From the NCBI RefSeq assembly GCF_003259525.1, contig NZ_QLLO01000006.1, forward strand, positions 1-64,000: a stretch of DNA of 64,000 nucleotides, read 5' to 3'. Under the pieces are notes generated by a model, which saw only the letters and a program-made list of their open reading frames with translations, was not told where the DNA came from and did not search any database. Position 1 is the first letter of the stretch, and each line of letters begins with the position of its first letter. The position numbers and the translations under genes are program-made. Shown here piece by piece: positions 45,528 to 55,930 of this stretch. This DNA is from Olleya aquimaris (GTDB taxonomy: Bacteria; Bacteroidota; Bacteroidia; Flavobacteriales; Flavobacteriaceae).

Positions 45528-46250
45528 ATGCCATCTAGCTGTATTATAATCCCTTGTTACAACGAAGCCAAAAGGCTTAATGTTGATGCTTTTAAAGCCT
45601 TTCAAAAAAACAACTCTAATTTTGATATGTGTTTTGTTAATGATGGTAGTACAGACGACACGATGTCTATTTTAAATGAATTAAAAAATTTAGATTCTGG
45701 TATAAAAATTATTAATTTTAAGCTTAACAAAGGTAAAGCCGAAGCTATAAGACATGCTGTTTTAAAGCTTTCTGAATATGATTACATTGGGTATTTAGAT
45801 GCGGATTTATCGACACCATTAGCAGAAATTTCAAGACTGTTAACCATAGCTAAAACAGAACAAATAGAATTTGTTTTAGGCTCTAGAATAAAAATTATTG
45901 GTAGTTCTATACAACGAAAGGCCTATCGTCATTTTTTTGGTCGTGTTGTTGCCACATTTATAGATTCTGGAATCTTAAAACTTGACATTTATGACACACA
46001 ATGTGGTGCAAAAATCATTAAAAATGATTTAGCTCAACAATTGTTTAAGCAACCTTTTAAAACAAAATGGCTATTTGATGTCGAGTTGCTAGCAAGGTTA
46101 AAAAAAGAAAAAGGTTTAACGTATTGTAAAACACAAGTTAAAGAAATCCCTTTGCAAAAATGGCATGACGATGGTGACACCCGAATTACTTTTTTTGAGT
46201 TTTTAAAAACACCTTTTGATTTACTTAAAATCTATTGGCAATATAAATGA
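45528..46250 (+). CDS. GT2 glycosyltransferase (dolichyl-phosphate glucosyltransferase-like)
   Basis: 240 residues. GT-A fold: CIIIPCYNEAKRL at the start, NDGSTDDT nucleotide-binding, DADLSTP as the DxD-type site. It resembles polyprenyl-phosphate hexosyltransferases that feed sugars to membrane transferases. It overlaps the next gene (a GT39-like membrane protein) by 4 nt (ATGA), so the two may form a donor/transferase pair. First gene of the plus-strand part of the glycan locus. Confidence 0.88.
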   Translation: MPSSCIIIPCYNEAKRLNVDAFKAFQKNNSNFDMCFVNDGSTDDTMSILNELKNLDSGIKIINFKLNKGKAEAIRHAVLKLSEYDYIGYLDADLSTPLAEISRLLTIAKTEQIEFVLGSRIKIIGSSIQRKAYRHFFGRVVATFIDSGILKLDIYDTQCGAKIIKNDLAQQLFKQPFKTKWLFDVELLARLKKEKGLTYCKTQVKEIPLQKWHDDGDTRITFFEFLKTPFDLLKIYWQYK

Positions 46251-47593
46251 GTGTCTTAAACAAAATAAATACTATTGTAAACAGAGGCACTATTTCTGCA
46301 CTTATTACTTATGCTATAATAATAAGAGTTTTGGTGTTTTTTGGGTATTATGCAATTACTATTTTTCCAGATTCTGAAGACTATATTTTTTTAGCACAAA
46401 AAATATCTGAATTAGATTTAACTAATTATTCTGGAAAACGCACACCAGGCTATCCAATACTATTAGCATTACTACAAAACAGTAAAGTTGCCTTAGTTTT
46501 TTTTCAAATAATACTAGGAATTATATCGACATTTTTAGTTTATGATATTTCAAAACGACTTAATAATAATAAAATTATTGGTTTTTGGACTGCAATATTT
46601 TACACTTCATTTTTACATGTTTTGTTTTATGATTTTGCGATTTTAACAGAAGCATTCACCAACTTTTTACTTTTACTGAGCATCTGGTTGATAACAAAAT
46701 ACCAGCTATTTGAGGTCAAAAAAAATCCAATACCTTACTTTTTACTTTCTGTTATTTCAGCTTGGTTGTACTTAACTAGACCTATATTTATTTACATTCC
46801 TATTGGCTTTGCTGTTTTTGATATAATAAAGTCGTTTAACACTAATATTATTGATGCCTTCAGAAGAAGTGTTATTGTTTTATGCATACCACTTTTAAGT
46901 TATTTTATTTGGAATTCTCACAACCAGCTTACCATTGGACACTTTACAAATACGCAATATTTTGGCATCAATCTAGCACAAACCGCAACTCCGTTTTTTG
47001 ATAAAGCACCCAATGACCATGCACTAATTAGAGATATAGTGGTTAAACATCGTGACTCTGTTTTACAAAAAAACCCAAGGTTATTACCAATGAGTGTTTG
47101 GCTAGCTCATAAAGAATTACTTGAAAAAACTGGATTAAATGAAGTAGAACTATCCAACACCCTTGGACAAATTTCTAAAGATTTGTTTAAAGCACATCCT
47201 GATTTGTATGCAAAACAAGTTGCAACCTCCTGGTTACTATTTTGGGGCAACCAAGACAGCCTAAAATGGGAATACAATAAAATTTCTAATAACTATTTTA
47301 AATATTTAGCCACTAGCTTTTGGCTATACTTTCAGCAATACTTATTAGTTATTATAAATGTGTTGTTTTTAGTGTTTTCTGCAATTAAGATATTTCGTTT
47401 TTTTAAAGCGCCAAAACAACATTTTGACACCAACTTATTTATAGTCTGTATTGTGCTTTCCGGGTCGTTAGCACAAGCTTTGGTTGCATTTGGTTCAAAT
47501 AGCAGATTTTGCTTTCCTTTTTTCGCATTAATTGTTTACTTTGTCATATATAATATTGTTAAATACAAACACGTTATTTCATCTAAAAATTAA
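46247..47593 (+). CDS. Multi-spanning GT39/ArnT-like glycosyltransferase
   Basis: 448 residues with about ten membrane helices. An acidic residue in the first periplasmic loop (TIFPDSEDYI) followed by KRTPGYPILLALL is typical of polyprenyl-phosphate-sugar-dependent transferases (PMT_2/GT39/GT83). It likely moves a sugar from a lipid carrier to a surface glycan on the periplasmic side. Translation is coupled to the preceding GT2 gene by an ATGA overlap. Confidence 0.8.
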   Translation: MSVLNKINTIVNRGTISALITYAIIIRVLVFFGYYAITIFPDSEDYIFLAQKISELDLTNYSGKRTPGYPILLALLQNSKVALVFFQIILGIISTFLVYDISKRLNNNKIIGFWTAIFYTSFLHVLFYDFAILTEAFTNFLLLLSIWLITKYQLFEVKKNPIPYFLLSVISAWLYLTRPIFIYIPIGFAVFDIIKSFNTNIIDAFRRSVIVLCIPLLSYFIWNSHNQLTIGHFTNTQYFGINLAQTATPFFDKAPNDHALIRDIVVKHRDSVLQKNPRLLPMSVWLAHKELLEKTGLNEVELSNTLGQISKDLFKAHPDLYAKQVATSWLLFWGNQDSLKWEYNKISNNYFKYLATSFWLYFQQYLLVIINVLFLVFSAIKIFRFFKAPKQHFDTNLFIVCIVLSGSLAQALVAFGSNSRFCFPFFALIVYFVIYNIVKYKHVISSKN

Positions 47594-47602
47594 AAACCAT
47601 AT

Positions 47603-48289
47603 ATGTCTAAAACTGTTTTAAAATTAAAAGACGCTTCTATTTTTCAAGGTAATAGCTTAGTGTTATCTGAAGTTAATCTTGAAGTAAACAAAGGTGATTT
47701 TGTGTATTTAATAGGTAAAACAGGTTCTGGAAAAAGTAGTTTTATGAAAACCCTTTATGGCGATTTAAAGCTTACAAAGGGCGAAGGGCATATAGTAGAT
47801 TTTGATTTACCAACTTTAAAAGAAAAAGATATCCCATTTTTACGCAGAAAACTTGGCATTGTATTTCAAGACTTTAAATTACTTACCGATAGAACCATAA
47901 ATGACAATTTATTATTTGTTTTAAAAGCAACAGGTTGGAAAGACAAAGCAAAAATGAAAGACCGTGTAGCTTCTGTATTGAAAAAAGTAGATATGGAAAC
48001 TAAGGGGTTTAAATTTCCGCATGAATTATCTGGTGGAGAACAACAACGTGTTGCCATAGCACGTGCTTTATTAAATGACCCAGAATTAATATTAGCAGAT
48101 GAGCCTACAGGAAACCTAGATCCTCAAACTAGTATTGAAGTTATGGAAGTGTTACAAGATATTAACAAAAATGGCAATACCATTTTAATGGCTACACACG
48201 ATTATGCTTTACTTTTAAAGTACCCAAGTAAAACATTAAAATGTGATGACAATAAGGTTTTTGAGGTTGTACAACGTAAAGCCAACTAA
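47603..48289 (+). CDS. ftsE: FtsE-type ABC transporter ATP-binding protein
   Basis: 228 residues. Walker A GKTGSGKS (38-45), Q-loop VFQDFKLL, signature [15 protein letters not shown], Walker [13 protein letters not shown] and H-loop MATHD are all intact. The [15 protein letters not shown] region is that of FtsE, the ATPase that with FtsX controls cell-wall hydrolases at division. No ftsX lies nearby; it is inserted among glycosyltransferase genes, 9 bp after one and 3 bp before the next. Confidence 0.85.
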   Translation: MSKTVLKLKDASIFQGNSLVLSEVNLEVNKGDFVYLIGKTGSGKSSFMKTLYGDLKLTKGEGHIVDFDLPTLKEKDIPFLRRKLGIVFQDFKLLTDRTINDNLLFVLKATGWKDKAKMKDRVASVLKKVDMETKGFKFPHELSGGEQQRVAIARALLNDPELILADEPTGNLDPQTSIEVMEVLQDINKNGNTILMATHDYALLLKYPSKTLKCDDNKVFEVVQRKAN

Positions 48290-48292
48290 ACT

Positions 48293-49183
48293 ATGCTATC
48301 TGTTTTAATACCAACTTATAATTATAATGTTACCAAGTTGGTATATGCTTTACATGAGCAATTGATGGCTTCAAAAATTGCTTTTGAAATTATCGTTTTT
48401 GATGATGGTTCTACATCTAAAATTATTGAAGAGAACCAAATATTAAACACCCTAAATGATGTTACCTATAAGGTTAATCCTAAAAACGTTGGCTTAAGTA
48501 ATAACAGAAATCTTTTAGCTAAAGCCTCCTCTTACGAATATATACTTTTTATAGATGGTGACTCCTTAGTCATTAATCAAACTTATATTAGCAATTACCT
48601 GCAAGCAATAACTACAGACACTGCTATTATTTATGGTGGACGCGTACATCCAAAAGAAGTGTTAAAGCAAAGAAAATTACGTTGGAAATATGGAACACAA
48701 CGCGAAGATTTAACTGCCAAACAAAGAGAAAAAAACCCTTACAAGCGTATGTTTTGCAACAATACGTTAATGACCAAAACTATTTTTAACACCATAGGGT
48801 TTGAAAAAACTCTAACCCAATATGGGCATGAAGACACATTATTTGCTTATAAAGCTAGTCTATTAAAAGCTTCTGTACTGCATATAGATAACCCTATTTT
48901 ACATGGTGATGTAGATTATAGCGATGTGTTTATTAAAAAAACTAAAAAAGGATTACAAAATTTAAATTACATCTATAAATCTAAGTTGATTGATTATCAA
49001 TTTATTCCCTTTTTAGGATACTTTACAAAACTGAAACAATGGAAACTTAATTATGTTTTAGCAGCCAGCTATTACATACTAAGTCCATTAATTCAATTAA
49101 ATTTAACTTCAAATCGTCCTTCTTTGTTTTTATTTGATTTGTTTAGAATTAGCTACTTTTGTCATATCAATCTAAAAACATGA
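48293..49183 (+). CDS. GT2 family glycosyltransferase
   Basis: 296 residues. SVLIPTYNYN, FDDGSTSK and FIDGDSLVI (DxD) mark a GT-A inverting transferase. A C-terminal GHEDTLFAYKASL motif holds the likely base region. Substrate unknown. It lies 3 bp after ftsE and overlaps the next GT2 gene by 4 nt. Confidence 0.88.
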   Translation: MLSVLIPTYNYNVTKLVYALHEQLMASKIAFEIIVFDDGSTSKIIEENQILNTLNDVTYKVNPKNVGLSNNRNLLAKASSYEYILFIDGDSLVINQTYISNYLQAITTDTAIIYGGRVHPKEVLKQRKLRWKYGTQREDLTAKQREKNPYKRMFCNNTLMTKTIFNTIGFEKTLTQYGHEDTLFAYKASLLKASVLHIDNPILHGDVDYSDVFIKKTKKGLQNLNYIYKSKLIDYQFIPFLGYFTKLKQWKLNYVLAASYYILSPLIQLNLTSNRPSLFLFDLFRISYFCHINLKT

Positions 49184-50118
49184 GCTGTTTCTTCTCTGTA
49201 GCTATACCAGTTTATAACAAGGAAAAATATATTTTAAACACCTTAACCTCTGTTTTAAATCAGTCGTTTCAAGATTTTGAAATTATTTTAGTTGATGATG
49301 GCTCTACAGATGACAGTTTAAAAATTATTGAGTCTTTAGAAGACCAAAGAATAACCCTTATTAAGCAAAAAAACCAAGGTGCTTCTGTTGCCAGAAACAA
49401 TGCAATTATGGCAGCTAAAGGTAAATACATAGCCACACTTGATGCTGATGATTTATGGGAAAGCAACCATTTACAAGCTCTTAAAGAGTGTATTGAAAGT
49501 ATTGACAACGCAGTGTTGTATTGTACTAATTATAGAATAAAAAGAACTAATGGTTTTATTACAAATGCCAAATTTAATTTTGAATATGGCAATACCTGTC
49601 AACTGGTAGAAGATTTTTTTGAAGCAAATATTATAAACTACATTCCTCATTCCTCCTCTGTTGCTTTTAAAAAGGAAGATTTTTTAAGTATTGGAGGCTA
49701 TAATCCTAAATATAGGACTGGTCAAGACATTGACCTTTGGATAAAATTTGCTCTGTATGGTAATATTGCTTTTAATCCAAAAATTACTATGCTTTATAAC
49801 TTTTATGATGAAGATAGTCTTTCTAATAGCAATTTAAATACAGATCGAAAATTATTGATAACTAGCTTTAAAAAAGCAGAAACAAATCACCCTTCTTTAA
49901 AACGCTATTTAGACATTAAACGTTATGCTTTAGCTATAAGATACAGATTTTTAAATGAAGAAGACAAAGCTAATGAGTTGATAAAAGACATTAATCCAAA
50001 TCATTTAAATAAAAAACAACGATTACTTTTAAAATGCCCAAGGTTTATTCTTATTACAATGAAAAAGCTTCAGCAATTCTTATTAAAGAACAATATCTAT
50101 TTATCGGCTTTTAGATAA
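49180..50118 (+). CDS. GT2 family glycosyltransferase
   Basis: 312 residues from the ATG at 49180, which overlaps the previous stop as ATGA; a TTG seven codons earlier is not favoured. SVAIPVYNKEKYI, VDDGSTDDS, TLDADDLW (DxD) and TGQDIDLWIKFAL are clear GT-A motifs. Substrate unknown. Its last 18 bases overlap the end of the convergent ketoisomerase gene. Confidence 0.88.
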   Translation: MSCFFSVAIPVYNKEKYILNTLTSVLNQSFQDFEIILVDDGSTDDSLKIIESLEDQRITLIKQKNQGASVARNNAIMAAKGKYIATLDADDLWESNHLQALKECIESIDNAVLYCTNYRIKRTNGFITNAKFNFEYGNTCQLVEDFFEANIINYIPHSSSVAFKKEDFLSIGGYNPKYRTGQDIDLWIKFALYGNIAFNPKITMLYNFYDEDSLSNSNLNTDRKLLITSFKKAETNHPSLKRYLDIKRYALAIRYRFLNEEDKANELIKDINPNHLNKKQRLLLKCPRFILITMKKLQQFLLKNNIYLSAFR

Positions 50119-50508
50119 TTTAAAATCTTGGTAATCTCTTATATAATCGCTTTCTAAAAATACGTCTGACGCTAAGACTAAGCACACAGATCCTGAAGAA
50201 AAATTTTCTAATTCTCTCCAAATTCCTGGTACAATATGTAAACCTTTATCAGGTTTATTTAAGGTAACTGTTTTTTTATTGGTTGCATCATCTATAATAA
50301 CATCAAAACTACCACTTAACGGAATTAAAAACTCGTGTTGTGCGATATGCGAATGACCACCTCTAAAGGCATCACTAGGCACATCATACAAATAATAAAC
50401 ACGCTTTATAGGATAAGGTAAACTATCTTTTTCAATAATAGCTAGATTACCTCTACTGTCTTTTACTTTCGGGATTTCTATAAGCTTTACATCTTCAATT
50501 TTAGTCAT
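50101..50508 (-). CDS. fdtA: dTDP-4-oxo-6-deoxyglucose 3,4-ketoisomerase (FdtA/QdtA family)
   Basis: 135 residues of RmlC-like cupin. The line RGNLAIIEKDSLPYPIKRVY, then FRGGHSHIAQHEFLIPLSG, is characteristic of the sugar 3,4-ketoisomerases FdtA and QdtA. They move the keto group to C3 so that a DegT enzyme (present at 53826) can add the amine. FdtA (galacto) and QdtA (gluco) cannot be told apart by eye. It overlaps the upstream GT2 gene by 8 nt. Confidence 0.85.
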   Translation of the reverse strand: MTKIEDVKLIEIPKVKDSRGNLAIIEKDSLPYPIKRVYYLYDVPSDAFRGGHSHIAQHEFLIPLSGSFDVIIDDATNKKTVTLNKPDKGLHIVPGIWRELENFSSGSVCLVLASDVFLESDYIRDYQDFKLSKSR

Positions 50509-51337
50509 GTGTATTTTGTTTATTTAGCCTTTTATAATGGCTAATACCTTTTAGTCCAATTTTAAATTTGCTTAACAATTGACTACTTTTAATATAACCC
50601 TGTTTATTTAATAAATATAAGTGTTTTATAAGTTTTAAGTAACCTAAGATACCAGAATACTTATAATATAAAGCTGCTCTTGCAAAAATCAGCTTATCAT
50701 TACCATTATCTTGTCCTGAACTAAATTTTGGGTGCGATAAAATTGGTTGTGGTTCAAATATAAGGGTTAGGTTTTTCTGTAAAGCCTCTCTTAAAAATAT
50801 ATACTCGTCTGCAGTTTGAAAATCACTACCAAGCCCAAAAGCTTCATCAAAATACAAATTACTATTTATAATTTGTTTTCTATTAAACCCAATAACCACA
50901 GAGTTCACATTTTTTATAGTCTCTAAATCATGTTGTTTTTTATCGGAATATATTTTGAAGTCGTTACCATCAAAATCCTGCATTTTAAAGGTAATAATAT
51001 CTGCTTCGGGATAGGTAGTAAAGGATTTAATGATACAATCAGAAAACTGTTTTTTATACTTTACATCGTCATCTGCTAATAAACAAATATCACCTGTTGC
51101 ATTTTTTATGGCAAGGTTTCTACTTTTAGCTAAACCTTTTTCAAAAGCATTGATAACTCTAATATTTTCATAGTTAGAACGTAGTAGATTGTGTTCTTCG
51201 GTTTGATTGATGATTAAAATATTAAAGTCTAAATAATTATGTTCAGGGAATAAATGAGTTAAAAAATCTAGGGATGTTCTATTCATTGTAGACAATAGAA
51301 TCTCTAATTTTAAACCATTGTTACTGGCATTCCTCAT
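50501..51337 (-). CDS. GT2 family glycosyltransferase
   Basis: 278 residues. LEILLSTMNR, NQTEEHN, LLADDDVKY (DDD site) and FGLGSDFQTADEY mark a GT2-like fold, somewhat divergent. Substrate unknown. Translation is probably coupled to the ketoisomerase gene that follows (8-nt overlap). Confidence 0.82.
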   Translation of the reverse strand: MRNASNNGLKLEILLSTMNRTSLDFLTHLFPEHNYLDFNILIINQTEEHNLLRSNYENIRVINAFEKGLAKSRNLAIKNATGDICLLADDDVKYKKQFSDCIIKSFTTYPEADIITFKMQDFDGNDFKIYSDKKQHDLETIKNVNSVVIGFNRKQIINSNLYFDEAFGLGSDFQTADEYIFLREALQKNLTLIFEPQPILSHPKFSSGQDNGNDKLIFARAALYYKYSGILGYLKLIKHLYLLNKQGYIKSSQLLSKFKIGLKGISHYKRLNKQNTHD

Positions 51338-51374
51338 TAATAATTATATTTGAAAACAAATGTATAAAATATAA

Positions 51375-52517
51375 ATGAAGATATTACTGGTTGGAGAGTA
51401 TAGTCGGCTTCACAATTCGTTAAAAGAAGGGTTAGAAGCATTGGGTCACCAGGTCACTCTTGTGGCTTCTGGAGATGGCTTTAAAAACTTTTCTGCAGAT
51501 ATCAAACTAGTTTCAATAATAAAAAATAGCTTGTTTTTAAATTTTATAAATAAGGTTTTTATTAGAGTTTTTAATATAGATTTTATAAAAATTGAAAATG
51601 CTTATCGGTTTAAAAAAGTACTTCCTAAATTACATCAATTTGATGTTGTACAACTTATAAACGAAGACAGCCTAAACATTTATCCAAAACATCAAATTAA
51701 GCTTTTAAAGCAACTTAAATCTCAAAACAAAAGCTTGTTTTTATTGTGTTGTGGTGATGACTATTTGACCACTAAATATTTTTTAGAACAAAATCCTAGA
51801 TATTCTATATTAACACCCTTTTTAAAAGACCAGTCACTTAAAAACAAATTTAACTACTCATTAAAATACATTACAAAGCCATACAAAACATTACACTACT
51901 ACATATTTAGCACTATCAAAGGTGTTATTGCTACAGATTTAGATTATCATATCCCAATGCAAAATGAGTCGCGTTATTTAGGCCTCATTCCAAATCCTAT
52001 AAACATTGACAGTATATCTCCTATTCCATTAAAATTTAATGATAAAATTATCATCTTTCATGGAGTAAACAAACTATCAAAAATTAAAAAAGGAAATAGT
52101 TACTTTGAAAAAGCTTTAGAAATAATAAACAGCAAATATGGAGATAAAGTAATTATAAAAACTACCGAAAACCTACCTTACAACACCTACATTAAAAGTT
52201 ATAACAGCGCACATATAGTATTAGATCAAATTTATGCTTTTGATCAAGGTTATAATGCATTAGAGGCGATGTGCAAAGGAAAGGTTGTGTTTACAGGCGC
52301 AGAAAAAGAATGGTTAGAGTATTATAATCTTGAAGAAGATACCGTTGCAATTAATGCACTTCCAGATGTAGATTATCTTGTCAAAAAGTTAGAATGGTTA
52401 ATTAATAACCCAAAGCAAATTGAAGTTATTTCTAACAATGCAATTGCATTTATTAAAGCACAGCATCATTATATAGATATTGCTAAAAAATATGTAGACA
52501 CTTGGAATAAAGCGTGA
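51375..52517 (+). CDS. GT4/GT1-like glycosyltransferase
   Basis: 380 residues, GT-B type. KILLVGEYSRLHNSLKEGLE at the start; IIIFHGVNKLSKIKKGN in the middle; a late DQIYAFDQGYNALEAMCKGK in the place of the E(x7)E nucleotide-sugar region. The family is divergent and the sugar is unknown. Its TGA abuts the stop codon of the convergent flippase gene with no base between. Confidence 0.8.
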   Translation: MKILLVGEYSRLHNSLKEGLEALGHQVTLVASGDGFKNFSADIKLVSIIKNSLFLNFINKVFIRVFNIDFIKIENAYRFKKVLPKLHQFDVVQLINEDSLNIYPKHQIKLLKQLKSQNKSLFLLCCGDDYLTTKYFLEQNPRYSILTPFLKDQSLKNKFNYSLKYITKPYKTLHYYIFSTIKGVIATDLDYHIPMQNESRYLGLIPNPINIDSISPIPLKFNDKIIIFHGVNKLSKIKKGNSYFEKALEIINSKYGDKVIIKTTENLPYNTYIKSYNSAHIVLDQIYAFDQGYNALEAMCKGKVVFTGAEKEWLEYYNLEEDTVAINALPDVDYLVKKLEWLINNPKQIEVISNNAIAFIKAQHHYIDIAKKYVDTWNKA

Positions 52518-53825
52518 TTATTGGTCTTCAATTTTGTCTGGTATTACACCAAATAATGACGAATAAAATATAAGTAATATAATAGCATAATACATAATGT
52601 AAGTTACAAAATGTGCCATATTTGCACCTACTACTCCAAACTCGTCAATTAAATATTTACTAGTATAGTATAAGGTTACTACAGAGAAGGCTTCTGTAAT
52701 TATGTAATGCCAAAACATACGTTTTGCTAAAAATTGATAGGCAATAACAATAGACAATACTTTTATAAAATCACCCATTAATTGCCATATAAATAATTCT
52801 TCTACAGGTTTAAACTCGTCTGTAAAAACCATTTGAATAATTAAATGTCTTAAAAAATAAATAGCAATTAAGCCTAAAGCAAATATTGGAATAATGGTTT
52901 TGTAGAAGCTAAAAACTTCTTTTCTAAATTCTTTTATATTATCAATTTCAGAGAATCTAGGTAAAATATACATGGTTAATAATGTACTAACAAACAGCAA
53001 ATAGTATTTAGACACTCTATTCATAGCCTCCCAAAAACCCGCTTCTTTTAATCCTACATTATCAATAATATAGCTTCTAATTAAAATGGCAATTAAAGGT
53101 AAAATAATTGCAGAAAACAATGCCATCCCAGAATAAGAACTCAGCTTTTTTACAAAACCAAAACTAAAGTTACTAGCTTTAATTAAAGGAATAAAGTTTT
53201 TACGATTTATAATACCAACCAAAGTGATTAAAAATATTAAAGACTCTGCAATAACAACAGCTATTAAAGCACCATCTATCTGTTCTAACCAAATTAATAA
53301 AATGGTAATAACAGCACCTAAAATTTGACCAAATATGTTAAAAATAATAAGGTATTTATACTTTGCAAATCCATTCATGATAGAGAATGAAAACATATTT
53401 AAAGCATAAAACGGTAGTGCTATAGCAAAAATCTTAATGACATATGCATAGTTATTGTATTCTTTAAAAATTAAATCGTTGATATAATCTGCATTAAAGT
53501 ATACTAAAAAACTCATTAGCATCGTAGCAGTAAAACCTAAGTAAAATACTGTTGACAATGTTTTACTTAATTGAAGCGTGTCATTTTTAAATTGTGCGAT
53601 GTATCTAACAACACCTTTATACAATCCAAGAATTGAAATAGATTGTACTGACCCAACAAAATTTCTGAGGTTACCAACAAGCGCCATTCCCTCTGACCCA
53701 ACAAAAAGTGCAATAAATTTTGAAGTTAAAAAACCAGCAATGATCTTAATGACTACCGACACAGAATTAAGTGACGCAACCTTAATTAAAACATTGTTGT
53801 TTATGTAATCTAGAACTCTTTTCAA
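52518..53825 (-). CDS. Wzx-type O-antigen/polysaccharide flippase
   Basis: 435 residues with about twelve membrane helices (MATE/MVF-like polysaccharide translocase). The start is TTG at 53825 (MKRVLDYINNN); the codon before it is the TAA stop of the aminotransferase gene. It moves undecaprenyl-linked repeat units across the inner membrane. Its place beside amino-sugar genes fits an O-antigen or related surface polymer; a Wzy polymerase is not obvious in the window. Confidence 0.87.
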   Translation of the reverse strand: MKRVLDYINNNVLIKVASLNSVSVVIKIIAGFLTSKFIALFVGSEGMALVGNLRNFVGSVQSISILGLYKGVVRYIAQFKNDTLQLSKTLSTVFYLGFTATMLMSFLVYFNADYINDLIFKEYNNYAYVIKIFAIALPFYALNMFSFSIMNGFAKYKYLIIFNIFGQILGAVITILLIWLEQIDGALIAVVIAESLIFLITLVGIINRKNFIPLIKASNFSFGFVKKLSSYSGMALFSAIILPLIAILIRSYIIDNVGLKEAGFWEAMNRVSKYYLLFVSTLLTMYILPRFSEIDNIKEFRKEVFSFYKTIIPIFALGLIAIYFLRHLIIQMVFTDEFKPVEELFIWQLMGDFIKVLSIVIAYQFLAKRMFWHYIITEAFSVVTLYYTSKYLIDEFGVVGANMAHFVTYIMYYAIILLIFYSSLFGVIPDKIEDQ

Positions 53826-54929
53826 TTAGTAATTATTCAGTGTTTCAATTACTGTATCTACCTCTAAATTAGTCATTATCGGACTAATTGGTAAACTCAC
53901 ACAAGTTTCGTGAATTTTTTCTGTTATTGGAAATTTTAAGTGGTTAAATCGATGAAGCGCTTGCTGTTTATGTGGTGGTGTTGGGTAATGTATGGCAGTT
54001 TCAATGTTATTTTCTTTTAAATATTGAATAAAATCTTTTCTGTCCTCAACCAAAATGATAAATAAATGAAACACATGATTTTGTGACCCATCATAATAAG
54101 GAAGCTTTATTTTTTGGTTTTTTATCTCTGAAAGATACCGTTTTGCAATGGTTTGTCTAGCTGCATTATCTTGATCTAAAGACTTTAGTTTTATATTTAA
54201 AAACAATGCTTGTAACTCATCTAACCTAGTATTTACTCCTGCTAAATCGTTAACATTTTTACTAGATGTACCATAATTACGTAGTTTGGTAATTACATTT
54301 GCTAATGCCACATCGTTAGTAGTTACTGCTCCTGCATCTCCTAAAGCTCCCAAATTTTTACTTGGATAAAAACTAAAACCTGCTGCATCACTTAAGTTTC
54401 CTGCTTTTAATTGAGTGCTAGTATTTTTTGCACCATGTGCTTGAGCTGCATCCTCAAAAACCAATAAACTATGTTTTTTTGCTAAAGCTAAAATGGGTTC
54501 CATAATTGTTAGTTGCCCATACAAATGCACCACTAAAATAGCTTTAGTTTTATTAGTAATATTAGTTTCAATTTCTGAAGCTTCAATATTAAATGTTTCA
54601 GGATTTGGCTCTACTAAAACTGGTGTTAATCCTGCTTCAATAATTGCTAAAATAGTAGCTATATAAGTGTTTGCAGGCACAACAACCTCATCTCCTTTAG
54701 CTAATCTTTCTAGTTCTATATACCCTTTTAAAATTAATACTAAAGCATCAAAACCGTTGCTTACTCCAATACAATATTTAGTCCCACAATAAGCTGCAAA
54801 ATTAGTTTCAAAAGTATTTACACCTTCACCTAAGATATAGTGTCCTTTATTTAAAAAAGAAGTAAGTGCTGCTTTAAATTCTGCTTCATGACGAGCATTA
54901 ATCTGTGGAAGGTCTAAAAATTTAATCAT
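53826..54929 (-). CDS. fdtB: DegT/DnrJ/EryC1 sugar aminotransferase (FdtB/QdtB type)
   Basis: 367 residues. The PLP lysine is K191 in [16 protein letters not shown]160 in [10 protein letters not shown] holds the pyridine nitrogen. With the ketoisomerase at 50101 it is expected to make a dTDP-3-amino-3,6-dideoxyhexose. Its start overlaps the GNAT stop by 4 nt, so the acyltransferase, aminotransferase and flippase form one operon. Confidence 0.88.
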   Translation of the reverse strand: MIKFLDLPQINARHEAEFKAALTSFLNKGHYILGEGVNTFETNFAAYCGTKYCIGVSNGFDALVLILKGYIELERLAKGDEVVVPANTYIATILAIIEAGLTPVLVEPNPETFNIEASEIETNITNKTKAILVVHLYGQLTIMEPILALAKKHSLLVFEDAAQAHGAKNTSTQLKAGNLSDAAGFSFYPSKNLGALGDAGAVTTNDVALANVITKLRNYGTSSKNVNDLAGVNTRLDELQALFLNIKLKSLDQDNAARQTIAKRYLSEIKNQKIKLPYYDGSQNHVFHLFIILVEDRKDFIQYLKENNIETAIHYPTPPHKQQALHRFNHLKFPITEKIHETCVSLPISPIMTNLEVDTVIETLNNY

Positions 54930-55888
54930 ATAAAAACCTGATTTAACTTATCATAATTTTTAGTTTCAACTGAATAAAAATCTTGAACGATTGTTCTGGC
55001 TCCAAAACCTTCTTTCCAGTATTGTAATCCTTGATTGACTTGCCTACCTTTGTTTTCGTTTGAAATACCAAAATCAAAATAGCGCTTATCTTTAAACACC
55101 TTTGTTATTAAATAATGATGTAAAAAGTCTAAACTTCCAAGTTCATTTTTGTTAATATTTCCCGATATGTATTGGGAATGTGCGACATGTTTAGTTTCAA
55201 AAATTGTTGTTCCAGCAACAACCACATTATCTTTATACACATTAAATTGTCTAATGTGTTTAGGAAAACTTTGCTTTAAAGCTGTTATTTCGTCTAAACT
55301 ATGTACAGGATTTGCATGGTGCTTAGCTTTTAAATTAGGAACCAAAATAGTGTTCCAAAACACATCAAAACTATCTTCTTCTTTAACTATTAAATTATGT
55401 TTAACACCTCTTTTATAGCCTTCTTTTCTATCTTTAGAAAAATTGATTTTCTTACTATTATCTATAACTGCCAATGCATCTCTTCTTGTTAATTTAGCAT
55501 CAACCAAAAACATTAAATAATCCAATTCTTCATTTGGCATACTGCTGTAAATTGCTGGTAATAACTTAATGTTTAGTGTTGCTACCTTATCGTTGTCTAG
55601 ATGTTTTAAAACTGCTTTAAACAGTTCTACCACAGCATTAAACTTAAGTTTTTCAGTAAATACTAAACCACCATATGTTAATCCTTGATGCGAGTGTAAA
55701 GCACCATCTGTAATATTAGCAGGTAGAGCTGCAACTAGTTTTTTTTCTTTAAAAATTAACAACGAATGGTCTGTAAATCGGTCTTTATGGTATTCCATAA
55801 AGTCTCGATTAAACAAAAAAGTCGCATTTTTGGCTTTGACTATAAAGTCATTCCAAAGCGACTTATGTTGATCTGTATATGTTGTTAT
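54926..55888 (-). CDS. GNAT-family acyltransferase with non-canonical start
   Basis: The stretch [19 protein letters not shown] followed by [16 protein letters not shown] and [12 protein letters not shown] identifies a GNAT/FemAB-like acyltransferase family common in Bacteroidota glycan loci. The first ATG/GTG/TTG in frame is TTG at 55816, but the frame is open upstream to a TAA at 55915-55913 and the conserved WNDF part lies in that extension. The start is therefore probably ATA at 55888 (given here, 320 codons plus stop) or ATT at 55897. It likely acylates the 3-amino sugar. The N-terminal extent is inferred from what I remember of the family. Confidence 0.75.
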   Translation of the reverse strand: MTTYTDQHKSLWNDFIVKAKNATFLFNRDFMEYHKDRFTDHSLLIFKEKKLVAALPANITDGALHSHQGLTYGGLVFTEKLKFNAVVELFKAVLKHLDNDKVATLNIKLLPAIYSSMPNEELDYLMFLVDAKLTRRDALAVIDNSKKINFSKDRKEGYKRGVKHNLIVKEEDSFDVFWNTILVPNLKAKHHANPVHSLDEITALKQSFPKHIRQFNVYKDNVVVAGTTIFETKHVAHSQYISGNINKNELGSLDFLHHYLITKVFKDKRYFDFGISNENKGRQVNQGLQYWKEGFGARTIVQDFYSVETKNYDKLNQVFI

Positions 55889-55930
55889 TAAAAAAATATT
55901 AGAGATTGTTGGTTACAAGCCTTGAAAGTA

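Noticed and set aside
49159-49179. TTG start for the GT2 gene at 49159
   Set aside because: The ATG at 49180 forms an ATGA overlap with the preceding stop and begins at the conserved FFSVAIPVYN part.
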